Of a stretch of 64,000 nt of DNA, positions 1 to 9,729 are shown in pieces (the first letter of the stretch is position 1; every line of letters begins with the position of its first letter). Both the position numbers and the translations under genes were made by a program. Below the pieces are notes generated by a model. That model made no database searches, was not told where the DNA came from, and was given only the letters and a program-made list of their open reading frames with translations. The stretch spans positions 124,001 through 188,000 of the forward strand of contig NZ_PIPW01000002.1 of assembly GCF_003987215.1 (NCBI RefSeq), given 5' to 3'. Origin of the DNA: Pseudidiomarina halophila. GTDB taxonomy: Bacteria; Pseudomonadota; Gammaproteobacteria; Enterobacterales; Alteromonadaceae.

Positions 1-1
1 C

Positions 2-232
2 AGCAAGCAGCTTAAAGGCCTTGATAGTTTGTTATCGATTGTACAAATGCCAAAAGGCGTTGCGGTCGGCACTTTGGCGATTGGTCAGGCTGGCGCAGCC
101 AATGCCGGCTTACTTGCGGCGCAGATTGTCGGTACCACAAACGCTAAGGTGCGTGAGAGCGTTCAGGCATTCCGTACTGCACAACGCGATAAAGTAATGA
201 ATGGTCCCAAGCTGGAGCTACCAGACGCATGA
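2..232 (+). CDS. purE: PurE, N5-carboxyaminoimidazole ribonucleotide mutase (C-terminal part, 5' truncated by window edge)
   Basis: Cytoplasmic purine biosynthesis enzyme that converts N5-CAIR to CAIR. The reading frame is open from the first bases of the window, so the start lies outside; about 76 residues are visible. The block [12 protein letters not shown] followed by a Gly/Ala-rich [18 protein letters not shown] helix is the characteristic C-terminal half of class I PurE. The stop overlaps the start of purK by an ATGA junction, the usual purEK operon arrangement. Identification rests on the strong family signature plus the adjoining purK. Confidence 0.93.
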   Translation, partial: SKQLKGLDSLLSIVQMPKGVAVGTLAIGQAGAANAGLLAAQIVGTTNAKVRESVQAFRTAQRDKVMNGPKLELPDA

Positions 233-1314
233 AGGTGTTGTTTGTCGGGGATGGTCAATTAGGGCAAATGCTTGGCGCCAGCGGCATCGGCTATGGGCAT
301 GAATGTCTGCTGTACAGTACGCGCACGCAGGAGGTAAAACCCTTATCTGCGCACGTCAGCTTGCCCTGGACGCTGACCGAAGCGATCGCCTGGGCCGATG
401 TGGTGAGCTGGGAGCATGAAGCGATTCCAGCTGATGTTATTGCTGCTGCGCATGACAAATTCCTGATGGATCCGTCTCGCATCAAAAGCCTTACTGACCG
501 TCGCGCCGAGAAAAAGCTGTTCGATGATTGCCGTGTGGCGACTTCGCCGTGGCAAAGCTACGGCACGCCAGCAGAACTCGAGAAGCTACTGCGCCAGACG
601 ACGCAGCCGCTAGTACTGAAAGCCGCCCGCGGTGGCTATGATGGTAAAGGTCAGTGGCGCTTCCGTCCTGGCGATGATATTGCTGAATGCGTTGCTGAAG
701 CTGGCAAAGAGCCCGGCATCGCCGAGCATCTGATTCCTTTCGAAAAAGAAGTCTCGCTGGTCGGTGCCCGTGGCAAAGATGGTAGCGTACGCTGTTATCC
801 GTTGACGACCAATGTACACACGCAGGGCATTCTGAGCTATAGCCTGGGTGGCATCGATGTCGTGCCTGAGGCATTGCAAAAACAAGCGGAGCAGGCCTTT
901 CACCGGCTGACCGATGCACTGTCTTATGTAGGTGTGTTTGCAATCGAATTCTTCGTAGTCGAGGCCAGTGGGCAGACGCAGCTGTTAATCAACGAAGTTG
1001 CGCCACGGGTTCACAACTCAGGGCACTGGACCATGAGTGGCGCCAACTGCAGTCAGTTTGATCTGCACATGCGTGCCCTTACGGGGATGCCATTTCCAGA
1101 GTTGCGGATAGAACCGACGCTGATGCTTAACGTGATTGGCGCGAAGCAGATCCCCGCCGGATTGTGGCACCATCAGGATGCGCAATGCCACTGGTATAAC
1201 AAAGAACCGCGGCCGGGCCGAAAAGTTGGCCATGTCAACGTTCGCACCGCGAACCCTGACACAGCTCTCAGCTGGGTGAAACAGTGGGCGGAAAAGCTTC
1301 AGTTGCTGGCTTAA
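229..1314 (+). CDS. purK: PurK, N5-carboxyaminoimidazole ribonucleotide synthase
   Basis: ATP-dependent carboxylation of aminoimidazole ribonucleotide with bicarbonate, the step before PurE. At 361 residues it matches the family length. The N-terminus [13 protein letters not shown] is the Rossmann-like PurK start; the ATP-grasp core shows [15 protein letters not shown] (ATP lid) and the metal and active-site block [15 protein letters not shown] near residues 255-270. The ATG overlaps the purE stop (ATGA), indicating translational coupling. Only 3 nt separate its stop from the convergent carboxylesterase gene, so no terminator fits between them. Confidence 0.96.
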   Translation: MKVLFVGDGQLGQMLGASGIGYGHECLLYSTRTQEVKPLSAHVSLPWTLTEAIAWADVVSWEHEAIPADVIAAAHDKFLMDPSRIKSLTDRRAEKKLFDDCRVATSPWQSYGTPAELEKLLRQTTQPLVLKAARGGYDGKGQWRFRPGDDIAECVAEAGKEPGIAEHLIPFEKEVSLVGARGKDGSVRCYPLTTNVHTQGILSYSLGGIDVVPEALQKQAEQAFHRLTDALSYVGVFAIEFFVVEASGQTQLLINEVAPRVHNSGHWTMSGANCSQFDLHMRALTGMPFPELRIEPTLMLNVIGAKQIPAGLWHHQDAQCHWYNKEPRPGRKVGHVNVRTANPDTALSWVKQWAEKLQLLA

Positions 1315-1317
1315 CGC

Positions 1318-1977
1318 TTACGCAAATACCTCTTGTAGCCATTGATTAATGGCTACAATTTGCTCCTGACAGACCTGATGCTGCATCGGGAAACTCTGAT
1401 ACTTCGCTTCATATCCTTTATCTGACAACCAGTTGTACGCAAGTTTTCCTAAGGATTCAGGGACTACCGGGTCCTGGCTGCCGTGCTGAATCAATATCGG
1501 CAGCTCGCGATTCGCTGCACTGAGCTGAATGCTGTCATGGGTCGCCAGATAGGTCGACAAGGCGAGCAAACCAGCTAAGCGTTGCGGATGCGAGAGGGCT
1601 GCCTCGTAGGCCACCGCGCCACCCTGAGAGAAACCGGCGATGACAATATGCTCTGGGTTGACGCCACGTTCGATCTCACGTTGAATTAAATCGCCAACAG
1701 CCCGTGCTGAAGCGCGGAGTTGCTCACTATCCACTTGCCGTTCAATTGACATCGATAAAATATCGTACCAGGCAGGCATGCGCATGCCGCCATTGATGGT
1801 GACCGGAATTTGTGGCGCGTGAGGAAACACAAAACGTATATGTGCACCGGCAGGTCCATGCAAATGTGGAACTATAGGCGCGAAATCATTGCCATCGGCA
1901 CCGAGGCCATGCAACCAGATCACGCTGCGATTGGCGTTTTGATCCGGCTCGATTTCAACACAGGGCAGGTAAGCCAT
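1318..1977 (-). CDS. Carboxylesterase, phospholipase/carboxylesterase alpha/beta-hydrolase family
   Basis: Cytoplasmic serine hydrolase of the acyl-protein-thioesterase/EstB type, 219 residues as usual for the family. The catalytic set is visible: nucleophile Ser117 in GFSQGGAV, Asp169 in GSQDPVVP and His200 near the C-terminus; the WLHGLGADGNDF oxyanion block lies at residues 21-32. No signal peptide. It sits 3 nt downstream of the DUF502 gene on the same strand, so the two are probably cotranscribed. The natural substrate cannot be read from the sequence; short-chain esters or lysophospholipids are the family activities. Confidence 0.9.
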   Translation of the reverse strand: MAYLPCVEIEPDQNANRSVIWLHGLGADGNDFAPIVPHLHGPAGAHIRFVFPHAPQIPVTINGGMRMPAWYDILSMSIERQVDSEQLRASARAVGDLIQREIERGVNPEHIVIAGFSQGGAVAYEAALSHPQRLAGLLALSTYLATHDSIQLSAANRELPILIQHGSQDPVVPESLGKLAYNWLSDKGYEAKYQSFPMQHQVCQEQIVAINQWLQEVFA

Positions 1978-1980
1978 TTA

Positions 1981-2586
1981 CTACTCCTTGGCGTGAGATA
2001 CTTTTTTGCCAAGCCCGCCGCTGATGGTTAACTGCAATGCATCTGCCGGGCTCATGTCGAGGTGTTCTATACAGCTACGCGGTACCATCACCATGTAACC
2101 GCCGACATTGTAACTCATCGGCAAAAACACCGCGACCTGGTCCTCTTCAAGACACTCCGACAAGCGGTCACCTTCTTCACCACTCTTTTTTGTAATGATG
2201 CCGATAAGCTTCAAGTCACCACCGGGCAGGGTCACCATAACTACAGACTCTTTGGCAAAGTTCTTACCGGACATCATGTCAAATACGTCGGTGACGGTGC
2301 CATAAAGACTATTCAACAAGGGCATTTTGTTGATGATCTTGCCTGGCAGTAGCCATAATTTATTGACGAATGCCCAGCGTGAGCTGAAGCCAACCAGCGC
2401 GGCGATAACCAAAAAGCTGATAAATGCCAAACCCGGGAAGTAATAGCGCTCACCCAAAACAGCGATCCAAATGGGGCTAAGCGAGGTTTCAATGGTAACC
2501 AGAAACCAGCGCACCAGTGCGATGGTAACGATGATCGGCAACAAGATTGCCAGACCTTTAAGTAAATACTGTATGGCGTTTTTCAT
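1981..2586 (-). CDS. DUF502 family inner-membrane protein
   Basis: A 201-residue protein with two N-terminal hydrophobic segments (about residues 8-30 and 48-72) and a soluble C-terminal domain containing GKIINKMPLLNSLYGTV and MVTLPGGDLKLIGI, which are typical of DUF502 proteins. The family has no firmly established biochemical role. The gene precedes the carboxylesterase by 3 nt in a likely two-gene unit and is divergent from the GST-like gene, with a 52 bp gap that must carry both promoters. Confidence 0.88.
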   Translation of the reverse strand: MKNAIQYLLKGLAILLPIIVTIALVRWFLVTIETSLSPIWIAVLGERYYFPGLAFISFLVIAALVGFSSRWAFVNKLWLLPGKIINKMPLLNSLYGTVTDVFDMMSGKNFAKESVVMVTLPGGDLKLIGIITKKSGEEGDRLSECLEEDQVAVFLPMSYNVGGYMVMVPRSCIEHLDMSPADALQLTISGGLGKKVSHAKE

Positions 2587-2638
2587 TATGCTACTCTCTT
2601 GTGAGTTTGTTCTAGCTTAGCTTTTTTCAGGAACCAAG

Positions 2639-3199
2639 ATGAAACTATTTGGCAGCTATACCTCACCTTTTGTACGTCATTGCCGCATTGTGCTGGCGCA
2701 ACACGAACAGCAATTCGAGTTTGTGCCTACCGATTACGCTCAGAGTGCGCAGCACTCGCCGGCCCAGCGGGTACCTTTCTTTACCCATAACGGGCTGAAA
2801 TTACACGATTCGTCCTCTATTTTACGCTATCTTCGTAGTTTGGCCGATCAGCCGTTTTGCCCGGTTCCTGAGCAATTCGACTTGTATTGTCTGGTGAATA
2901 CCGCATTAGATACCACCGTGAATTTATTTTTACTGGAACGTGATGGTATAACCGTTGATCAGGTGCCTTATCTGCAGCGCCAGCAGGCGCGCGTGACAAG
3001 CATTCTTGACGAGTTAAATCAACGCGATTGGCCGATGGGCGATAATACCAATGATGCGCATCTGCGACTCGCATGTTTTCTGAGTTGGGCACAATTTCGT
3101 GAACGTCTTGATATTCATCAGTGGCCAGAATTACAGAAATTCTTAAGCACGATGAATCAACAGGCCTGGTTTGCTAATACGCATCCAGCTTTGAGTTAA
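2639..3199 (+). CDS. Small glutathione S-transferase family protein
   Basis: A 186-residue soluble protein starting MKLFGSYTSPFVRHCRIVL, the thioredoxin-fold N-terminus of the GST superfamily, with the glutathione-binding strand-turn VPFFTHNGLKLHDSSSILRYL at about residues 45-66 (cis-Pro after Val, then the DSS segment). The helical C-terminal domain is short and divergent from canonical 200-220 residue GSTs. Ser8 in the YTSPF context is the probable activating residue. It stands alone; the next gene starts 24 nt downstream in the same direction, so readthrough into the peptidase gene is possible. Confidence 0.82.
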   Translation: MKLFGSYTSPFVRHCRIVLAQHEQQFEFVPTDYAQSAQHSPAQRVPFFTHNGLKLHDSSSILRYLRSLADQPFCPVPEQFDLYCLVNTALDTTVNLFLLERDGITVDQVPYLQRQQARVTSILDELNQRDWPMGDNTNDAHLRLACFLSWAQFRERLDIHQWPELQKFLSTMNQQAWFANTHPALS

Positions 3200-3223
3200 T
3201 TATTAGTCTTACGGAGCAATTTT

Positions 3224-5392
3224 ATGAAGCAGTGGATTCCCGTGCTGAGTGTAGCAGTGCTAGCTGCCTGCTCACCGCAACAACAAGAGTCGGACAGGAA
3301 CGAAGTGGCAGAGAAGACAACGACCGTTAATACGCAGATTACTTACCCAATGACCTTCCGTGGCAACGTCACAGACAATTACTTTGGTACTGTAGTGGCC
3401 GACCCCTATCGCTGGCTGGAAGATGACCGCAGTGAAGATACTGAAGCCTGGGTGAAAGCTCAGAACGAAGTTACTTTTGCGTATCTGGAACAGATCCCTT
3501 ATCGCGAAGAAATTGAAGATCGTCTGAGCGAAATGTGGAACTACGAGAAAGTCAGTGCGCCATTCAAAGAGGGTGACTATACCTACTTTTACAAAAATGA
3601 TGGTTTGCAGAACCAGTACGTGGTTTACCGCACCGATGCGGAAGGCAACACCGAAGTGTTTCTTGATCCAAACACCTTTAGTGAAGACGGCACTACGTCC
3701 CTGGCAAGTTTGAGCTTCTCAAAAGATGGCTCCATTGCCGCCTATTCAATTTCCGAGGGTGGCAGTGACTGGCGTAAAATTATCGTCATTGATGCTGAAA
3801 CTAAAGAGCAGCTCGAACCAGCCCTGGTTGATGTGAAATTCAGTGGTATTTCCTGGTATGGCAACGAAGGTTTCTACTATTCAAGCTATGACAAGCCTGA
3901 CGGTAGCGAGTTATCGGCGAAAACTGACCAGCATAAACTTTACTACCATGAGCTCGGCACTGCTCAGGCGGATGACCCTGTCGTCTTTGGTGGTACCGAA
4001 GCGCAGAAGCATCGCTATGTTGGTGGGCAAGTATCTGAAGACAATAATTACCTGTTCATCAGTGCAGCTGTTTCAACCTCAGGTAACAAGCTGTTTATGC
4101 AGGACTTGAGTGACCCGGACAGTGAGCTGGTTACCATTCAGGGTCATACAGATGCTGACACCTCGGTGTTAGACAACAAAGGCTCTAAGCTCTATCTGGT
4201 CACTGACCTGGACGCACCAAACAAGCGCGTCGTTACCGTTGATGCGGCAGCACCACAGCCGGAAAACTGGCAGGATTTTATTGCTGAAACCGAGAACGTA
4301 CTCAGCGTGGGTACAGGGGCAGGCGCTATTTTCGCCGAGTATATGGTCGACGCCATTGCTAAGGTCGAGCAGTATGATTATGACGGTAATAAAGTTCGTG
4401 ACGTCACCCTGCCAGGTGTTGGCAGTGTAAGCGGCTTCAGCGGTAAAGATGACGCTGAGACCCTCTATTACACCTTCACCAATTACAATACGCCAGGTAC
4501 GATTTACGCCTACGATCCGGACAACGGTGAATCGACGGTTTATGAAAAGTCTAAAGCAGACTTTAACAGCGATAACTACGAGTCCAAGCAGGTGTTTTAC
4601 ACCTCGAAAGATGGCACAGAAGTACCGATGATCATCACCCACAAGAAAGGCATGGAGCTCGATGGCAGCAACCCGACCATGTTATATGGTTATGGTGGCT
4701 TCAACGTCAGCCTGACGCCTTCATTCAGCATCACCAATGCCTTGTGGCTCGAAATGGGCGGCGTGTATGCGGTTCCTAACCTTCGTGGCGGCGGTGAGTA
4801 TGGTAAAGCATGGCACGATGCTGGTACAAAAATGCAAAAGCAAAACGTGTTTGATGACTTTATTGCCGCTGGCGAGTATTTAATCGAACAAGGTTATACT
4901 TCAAACGAACGTCTCGCTCTTCGTGGCGGCTCAAACGGCGGTCTGCTAGTAGGTGCGGTCATGACGCAACGGCCGGATCTGATGCAAGTTGCCCTGCCTG
5001 CGGTTGGGGTGTTGGATATGTTGCGCTATCACACCTTCACAGCTGGTGCGGGCTGGGCTTATGACTACGGTACAGCGGAAGATAGCAAAGAGATGTTTGA
5101 GTACCTGTATGGTTACTCGCCAGTGCACAACGTAAAAGAGGGTGAAAGCTATCCGGCAACCTTGATCACCACCGGTGATCATGATGACCGGGTCGTTCCT
5201 GCGCACTCGTTTAAGTTCGCTGCGGAGCTACAGGCTAAAAACACCGGGCCAAACCCACAGTTGATCCGCATTGAAACCAATGCCGGTCATGGTGCTGGCA
5301 CGCCGGTGTCAAAAACCATTGAGCAATACGCCGATATCTATGGCTTTACACTTTATAACATGGGTATTAAAGAGTTGGACGATATCCAATAA
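3224..5392 (+). CDS. Prolyl oligopeptidase family (S9A) lipoprotein
   Basis: Serine peptidase that cleaves short peptides after proline. A lipoprotein signal peptide is visible (hydrophobic stretch, then LAAC with Cys near residue 16), placing it in the periplasm or on a membrane. The beta-propeller begins after [13 protein letters not shown] (about residues 60-72). Catalytic residues: Ser570 in GGSNGGLL, the acid in the DHDDRV block (about 652-656) and His689 in NAGHGAG. Length 722 fits S9A plus a lipoprotein leader. It is followed by a strong intrinsic terminator, so transcription ends here. Confidence 0.93.
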   Translation: MKQWIPVLSVAVLAACSPQQQESDRNEVAEKTTTVNTQITYPMTFRGNVTDNYFGTVVADPYRWLEDDRSEDTEAWVKAQNEVTFAYLEQIPYREEIEDRLSEMWNYEKVSAPFKEGDYTYFYKNDGLQNQYVVYRTDAEGNTEVFLDPNTFSEDGTTSLASLSFSKDGSIAAYSISEGGSDWRKIIVIDAETKEQLEPALVDVKFSGISWYGNEGFYYSSYDKPDGSELSAKTDQHKLYYHELGTAQADDPVVFGGTEAQKHRYVGGQVSEDNNYLFISAAVSTSGNKLFMQDLSDPDSELVTIQGHTDADTSVLDNKGSKLYLVTDLDAPNKRVVTVDAAAPQPENWQDFIAETENVLSVGTGAGAIFAEYMVDAIAKVEQYDYDGNKVRDVTLPGVGSVSGFSGKDDAETLYYTFTNYNTPGTIYAYDPDNGESTVYEKSKADFNSDNYESKQVFYTSKDGTEVPMIITHKKGMELDGSNPTMLYGYGGFNVSLTPSFSITNALWLEMGGVYAVPNLRGGGEYGKAWHDAGTKMQKQNVFDDFIAAGEYLIEQGYTSNERLALRGGSNGGLLVGAVMTQRPDLMQVALPAVGVLDMLRYHTFTAGAGWAYDYGTAEDSKEMFEYLYGYSPVHNVKEGESYPATLITTGDHDDRVVPAHSFKFAAELQAKNTGPNPQLIRIETNAGHGAGTPVSKTIEQYADIYGFTLYNMGIKELDDIQ

Positions 5393-5425
5393 AGCGTTAT
5401 CTGTTCCTCCCGAACAGTGCGTGGA

Positions 5426-5460
5426 AACGCCGGGGCAATCAAATGCCTCGGCGTTTTTTT
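5426..5460 (+). terminator. Rho-independent terminator after the prolyl oligopeptidase gene
   Basis: A 12-bp stem (5426-5437 with 5444-5455, one G-T pair) closes a 6-nt loop and is followed by a run of T residues up to 5460. It begins 33 nt after the stop codon. Confidence 0.88.
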
Positions 5461-5583
5461 ATTAAAAATCATTAGTTTAATATTTGTTTAGAAGCTTTAA
5501 GCTAACCTTCAGGAGCTTTAAGAACGAATCGACCATAGTGCTACTCGTGCAATCACCACTGGATTGCAGCGGGAGGAAAAACT

Positions 5584-8500
5584 ATGCGTTTGATTCAATT
5601 AAGTCACTACAACCCCTTTGCGACAATTATTGCATTTCTGATTGTCACTATTATTGGCTTTGCCAGCATGACCAAGATGCCTGTGCAACTGACGCCAAAT
5701 CTCAATCGTCCGCAAATCGCGATTATCAACAGCTGGCGAGCTGCAGCTCCGGCTGAAATCGAAGCCGAAATTGTGGAGCCGCAGGAAAATATTCTGACTG
5801 GTATTGCTGGTGTAGAAAGGCTTTACTCGTCCGTCCGCGCAGGCATGAGCATTACCATGTTGGAGTTCGCAATCGGTACTGACATGCAGCAGGCCTTCAT
5901 TAATGTGGTGAACGCGCTTAATCAGGCGCCACCCCGGCCGCGTGAAGCGAACGAGCCGACGGTGATGCTGGGTGGATTGGAAGAAAGCATTGCGACCTTG
6001 TTGATTACCAAAACGGACGCCGATGCTGATGCTGATTTCACCGCTTACCAGGATCTGGTTGAGTCCAGCGTAAAGCCAGAACTGCAAAAAATTCCCGGCC
6101 TTGCGCGGGTTGACCTGAACAGTAGTCTGACCCATCAACTGCAGGTGCAGATCGACCCTTTTAAAATGGCCGCGCTGGGTGTCAGTTTGAGTACGGTGAC
6201 GCAGAGTATTCAACGCTCAACTAATATGTCCGGTGGTTTTGCTGAAGTTGGACGGCGTGAATACACCGTGCGCTACAACGGGCAATATACCCCGGAAACC
6301 TTTGGCGACATGATAGTTACCTACAATGACGGTCGCCCGGTCTATTTGCGGGAGATAGCATCAGTAGAAAAGGGTTTTTCCGAGCGCCGCAGCTTTGCTT
6401 TCCGAACCGGTCGTCCGGCATTCTATATTTCACTTAATGGTACCAACGACGCTAACACTGTTGAGGTTATGGAAAACCTCAAACGGGTAACCACCGACTT
6501 AAATGAACGGCTCTTGAGTAAGCATGGTTTGCAGATAGAGTTGAGTTTTGATTCTTCCGTACACATCAAACGCGCGATCGATTTAGTTCAGAGTAGTCTG
6601 GGTATCGGTATTTTACTGGCACTTGGCATGCTGTATTGGATGATCCGCGGCTTTCGCGCGACCTTATTGATCGGACTCACCATTCCTATCAGTCTTGCTG
6701 CTGCTTTGTTTGTCATGGCTATGCTCGGCCGCAGTCTGAATATTATTTCACTGGCTGGTCTGGCTTTTGCGGTGGGGCTGGTGCTTGATGCCGCGATAGT
6801 TGTGCAGGAAAACTTCCTACGCTTGCGACAACAAGGCGTTGCCACTTTGGCGGCAGCGCAAAAGAGCGCCAGTGATGTTGGTCCGGCGTTGTTTGCTTCC
6901 ACAGCAACAACAGTCGCGATTTTTACTCCGGTCATATTTATGGATGGGGTGGCGGGGCAGCTGTTTTTTGATCTCGCTGTGACTATGTCAGTAGCTGTGG
7001 TCGCTTCGATGCTTGCAGCGATGTTACTGATTCCTGTGGTTGCGGTAAAAGTACTTAAACAAGAATCATCCGCGCATGATCCGCTGCCGCTGTGGTCCAA
7101 ATTAGCAAATTTATACGGCCGGGCAACGCGGACGACCAAGCGATCTGCGCTGTGGGTACTCGGGTTACTTGGCGCTGCGGTCATTGCGATTATACTGTTA
7201 CTACCGCGTCCGGATTTTCTTCCAGAGGCTAAGTGGGAAGGTATCTTTGTAGCTTTCATGGTTCCACCAGGCGCGAATTATTCGGTGCTGGAAAATGAGA
7301 TTGCGCGTACCATCATGCGCCGTCTGGAGCCCCATGTAGAAGGCGATAAATTACCACAAATCCGCGATTACAATATTGCTTCAAGTTCCGGCGGCTCGGT
7401 TCTCTTTGTCTACCCGGAAAAAGCCGATAGTGCCACCGAAGTTCTGACGCTATTACGCGAAGAGATCCTGGTGGATCTGCCCGAAACCCAGGCGTTTGCA
7501 CAGCAGTCCTCACTATTAAATATCAGTGTTGGCAGTACCAACCGAGCGGTGCGCCTGAATTTTAACGGCGAACTCGACAATCCTTCACGGTTAGTCATTG
7601 AACGCACCATTGCGCTTTTGCGAGACCGGTTGCCCAATACCTCGGTTCGCGCTATTCCGAATATTTATGATGCCAAACCGGAACTGCTGGTGACGCCTCG
7701 CGATCATGAGCTTGCGCAGGCTGGCGTCGACCGTAGTTCAGTGGCTGAGATGGTCCGCGCGGTAACCAGTGGACTCTACAGTGGCGAATATTTCGATGGC
7801 CATAACCGCCGCGATATTATTGTTAAGTCAACGCCATGGAGAAATCCCGAGGAACTTCAGGCAATGCCCATGTATACCACGAGTGGTGGCGCACAAACCC
7901 TTGGTCAGTTAACTGAGACTAAGCGCGTCACCGGTCCGGTGCGACTGCAACGTCTGAACGGCAAACGCACATTAACGCTGCTTATCGCGCCGCCGCCAAC
8001 GGTCACTCTGGATGAAACAATAGAGATCACTCGTGGCGTTATGGATGAAATTGAGACGGAGTTGAGTCCAGGTGTCTACATGAGTCTTACGGGTGGCGCT
8101 GACGACTTGGCCGATACCATTGCAACCATGCAGGAGAACTTCAGCTACGCAGTGGTGATTTTGTTTCTCATCATGGCGGCGGTGTTCCGCTCAATGAAAG
8201 ATAGCTTACTGGTACTGACAACTGTACCGGTGGCCATGGCAGGAGGCGTGTTGGGCCTTGCTGCCCTTAACCTCTTTACCTTTCAGGCTTTGGACCTGCT
8301 GACCATGATTGGCTTCGTCATCCTGCTCGGGTTGATGGTGAATAACGCTATCTTGCTTGTCGATCAAACCCGCAAAGCACAAGCTGAGGGCATGTCGTTA
8401 TCAGCGGCAACTCAGTACGCAATAGCGACGCGGGTGCGCCCTGTTTATATGAGTTCATTAACTTCTGTGGTCGGTATGCTGCCGCTGGTATTGATCCCGG

Positions 8501-8649
8501 GAGCCGGTAGTGAAATCTATCGAGGCCTTGCTGTAGTTATTGTTGGCGGAATGCTTATCAGCACACTATTTATGTTGATTTATATACCCGCCTTAATGCG
8601 TTTAACCGCGCGTCCAGCTTTGAAGGAGGCTGATCATGTTACTAAATAA
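5584..8649 (+). CDS. RND family efflux permease (inner-membrane pump)
   Basis: Proton-driven pump subunit of a tripartite exporter, 1021 residues. It has an N-terminal TM, a large periplasmic loop, a TM2-6 block, a second loop and TM8-12, the standard AcrB-like duplication. The start is preceded by GGGAGG. In TM4 the proton-relay pair reads LDA (Asp402-Ala403) where AcrB has Asp407-Asp408, and in TM10 the position of AcrB Lys940 is Asn920 (GLMVNNAILL). The adaptor gene overlaps its 3' end by 14 nt. No outer-membrane channel gene is adjacent. The substrate is unknown; the divergence from AcrB suggests a different RND subfamily. Confidence 0.92.
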   Translation: MRLIQLSHYNPFATIIAFLIVTIIGFASMTKMPVQLTPNLNRPQIAIINSWRAAAPAEIEAEIVEPQENILTGIAGVERLYSSVRAGMSITMLEFAIGTDMQQAFINVVNALNQAPPRPREANEPTVMLGGLEESIATLLITKTDADADADFTAYQDLVESSVKPELQKIPGLARVDLNSSLTHQLQVQIDPFKMAALGVSLSTVTQSIQRSTNMSGGFAEVGRREYTVRYNGQYTPETFGDMIVTYNDGRPVYLREIASVEKGFSERRSFAFRTGRPAFYISLNGTNDANTVEVMENLKRVTTDLNERLLSKHGLQIELSFDSSVHIKRAIDLVQSSLGIGILLALGMLYWMIRGFRATLLIGLTIPISLAAALFVMAMLGRSLNIISLAGLAFAVGLVLDAAIVVQENFLRLRQQGVATLAAAQKSASDVGPALFASTATTVAIFTPVIFMDGVAGQLFFDLAVTMSVAVVASMLAAMLLIPVVAVKVLKQESSAHDPLPLWSKLANLYGRATRTTKRSALWVLGLLGAAVIAIILLLPRPDFLPEAKWEGIFVAFMVPPGANYSVLENEIARTIMRRLEPHVEGDKLPQIRDYNIASSSGGSVLFVYPEKADSATEVLTLLREEILVDLPETQAFAQQSSLLNISVGSTNRAVRLNFNGELDNPSRLVIERTIALLRDRLPNTSVRAIPNIYDAKPELLVTPRDHELAQAGVDRSSVAEMVRAVTSGLYSGEYFDGHNRRDIIVKSTPWRNPEELQAMPMYTTSGGAQTLGQLTETKRVTGPVRLQRLNGKRTLTLLIAPPPTVTLDETIEITRGVMDEIETELSPGVYMSLTGGADDLADTIATMQENFSYAVVILFLIMAAVFRSMKDSLLVLTTVPVAMAGGVLGLAALNLFTFQALDLLTMIGFVILLGLMVNNAILLVDQTRKAQAEGMSLSAATQYAIATRVRPVYMSSLTSVVGMLPLVLIPGAGSEIYRGLAVVIVGGMLISTLFMLIYIPALMRLTARPALKEADHVTK

Positions 8650-9718
8650 ATTGTTCTTACCCATCGTGTTATTGAGCCTTTCCGTGCTCACCTTTTCTGC
8701 TTCCGCACAGCAAACGCCAGCAGTATCGGTGGTGCCCGTTGCAATGAAGACGCTTAGCCCTACCGTGATGGTAAGTGGTCAGGTGCAGAGTCGCTATAGT
8801 AGCGATTTAAGTGCCGGCGTTAACGGCAAGATTAAATGGATAGCTGAACCCGGCACACAGGTGTTGGCCGGCGACAACCTGGTGCAAATCGATGACCGTT
8901 CGTTTGTGCTGAATGTGCGTCAGTTAGAAGCAAAAATTCAGCGCAAAGCAATCGAAATCGAGCGCGCCGAGCGAGATCTGGCGCGCATGCAGGAACTGCA
9001 TCATAAGGACGCTGTTTCTACTCGTGATGTTGATGATTTAACAGCAGAACTTGCACTGTTAAAGTCAGACCGGGAATTATTGCAGTTACAGCTTGAACAA
9101 GCTGAGGATGAACTTGCAAAAACCACAGTTAAAGCACCTTACAAGGGTGTGGTTACGGAACGGTTGCAGCGAGCTGGCGAGGATGTGACGGCAACAGCCT
9201 CGCTAATTAAGCTTGTTGACCTTGAACATCTTGAAGTGCGTTTCCATGGGCCACTGGCGTACAGTACGTTCACGCAGAGTGCTGCCAGCATCACTGTTTT
9301 CTTTTCTGGCGGTAGCCGCGAAATGCCTTTGCGTAAGCTTATTCCGGTCAGCGACTCGCGCTCGCAAACCTTCACTGGTGTGCTGGGAATCCCCGAGAAC
9401 CTGTACGGTAAGTTCCGGGTTGGTGAGCTAGTTACAATCGCAGTGCCTGCTGCGCTCCCGGCGGAGCACTATGTGGTGCCACGTGATGCTCTGGTCATTG
9501 GCAAAGATGAAATTAGCGTATTTGTGATTGATAAGGACAACAAGGCGAACCAGGTTAAAGTTGCTATCGCCGGTGGCGACGGTGACTTTGTCAACGTTAA
9601 AGGTCAATTACACAATGGTCAATCCGTCGTGGTACGCGGTGCCGATCTGTTGCGCAACGGGCAAGTGGTTAAAGTCTTGAGCGCCGAAGACTTCCCCCTC
9701 ACTACAATTGGCAGTTAG
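8636..9718 (+). CDS. RND efflux periplasmic adaptor (membrane fusion protein)
   Basis: Links the RND permease to an outer-membrane channel. The 360-residue protein has a signal peptide ending near Ala-Gln at residues 24-25 (SASAQQ), a lipoyl-like half (VNGKIKWIAEPGTQVLAGDNLVQID), a coiled-coil hairpin at about residues 95-165, the second lipoyl half (VKAPYKGVVTERLQRAGEDV), then beta-barrel and membrane-proximal domains. It overlaps the permease gene by 14 nt, so the two are translationally coupled. Permease-before-adaptor order is less common than the reverse. Confidence 0.92.
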   Translation: MLLNKLFLPIVLLSLSVLTFSASAQQTPAVSVVPVAMKTLSPTVMVSGQVQSRYSSDLSAGVNGKIKWIAEPGTQVLAGDNLVQIDDRSFVLNVRQLEAKIQRKAIEIERAERDLARMQELHHKDAVSTRDVDDLTAELALLKSDRELLQLQLEQAEDELAKTTVKAPYKGVVTERLQRAGEDVTATASLIKLVDLEHLEVRFHGPLAYSTFTQSAASITVFFSGGSREMPLRKLIPVSDSRSQTFTGVLGIPENLYGKFRVGELVTIAVPAALPAEHYVVPRDALVIGKDEISVFVIDKDNKANQVKVAIAGGDGDFVNVKGQLHNGQSVVVRGADLLRNGQVVKVLSAEDFPLTTIGS

Positions 9719-9729
9719 CGGAGCCTCCG

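Noticed and set aside
4169-4642. 157-codon antisense frame inside the prolyl oligopeptidase gene
   Set aside because: Shadow of a strongly supported gene; no domain recognised.
6588-7259. 223-codon antisense open frame inside the RND permease gene
   Set aside because: Low-complexity Ala/Ser/Thr/Ile composition typical of the complement of a membrane protein gene; no ribosome-binding site or motif.
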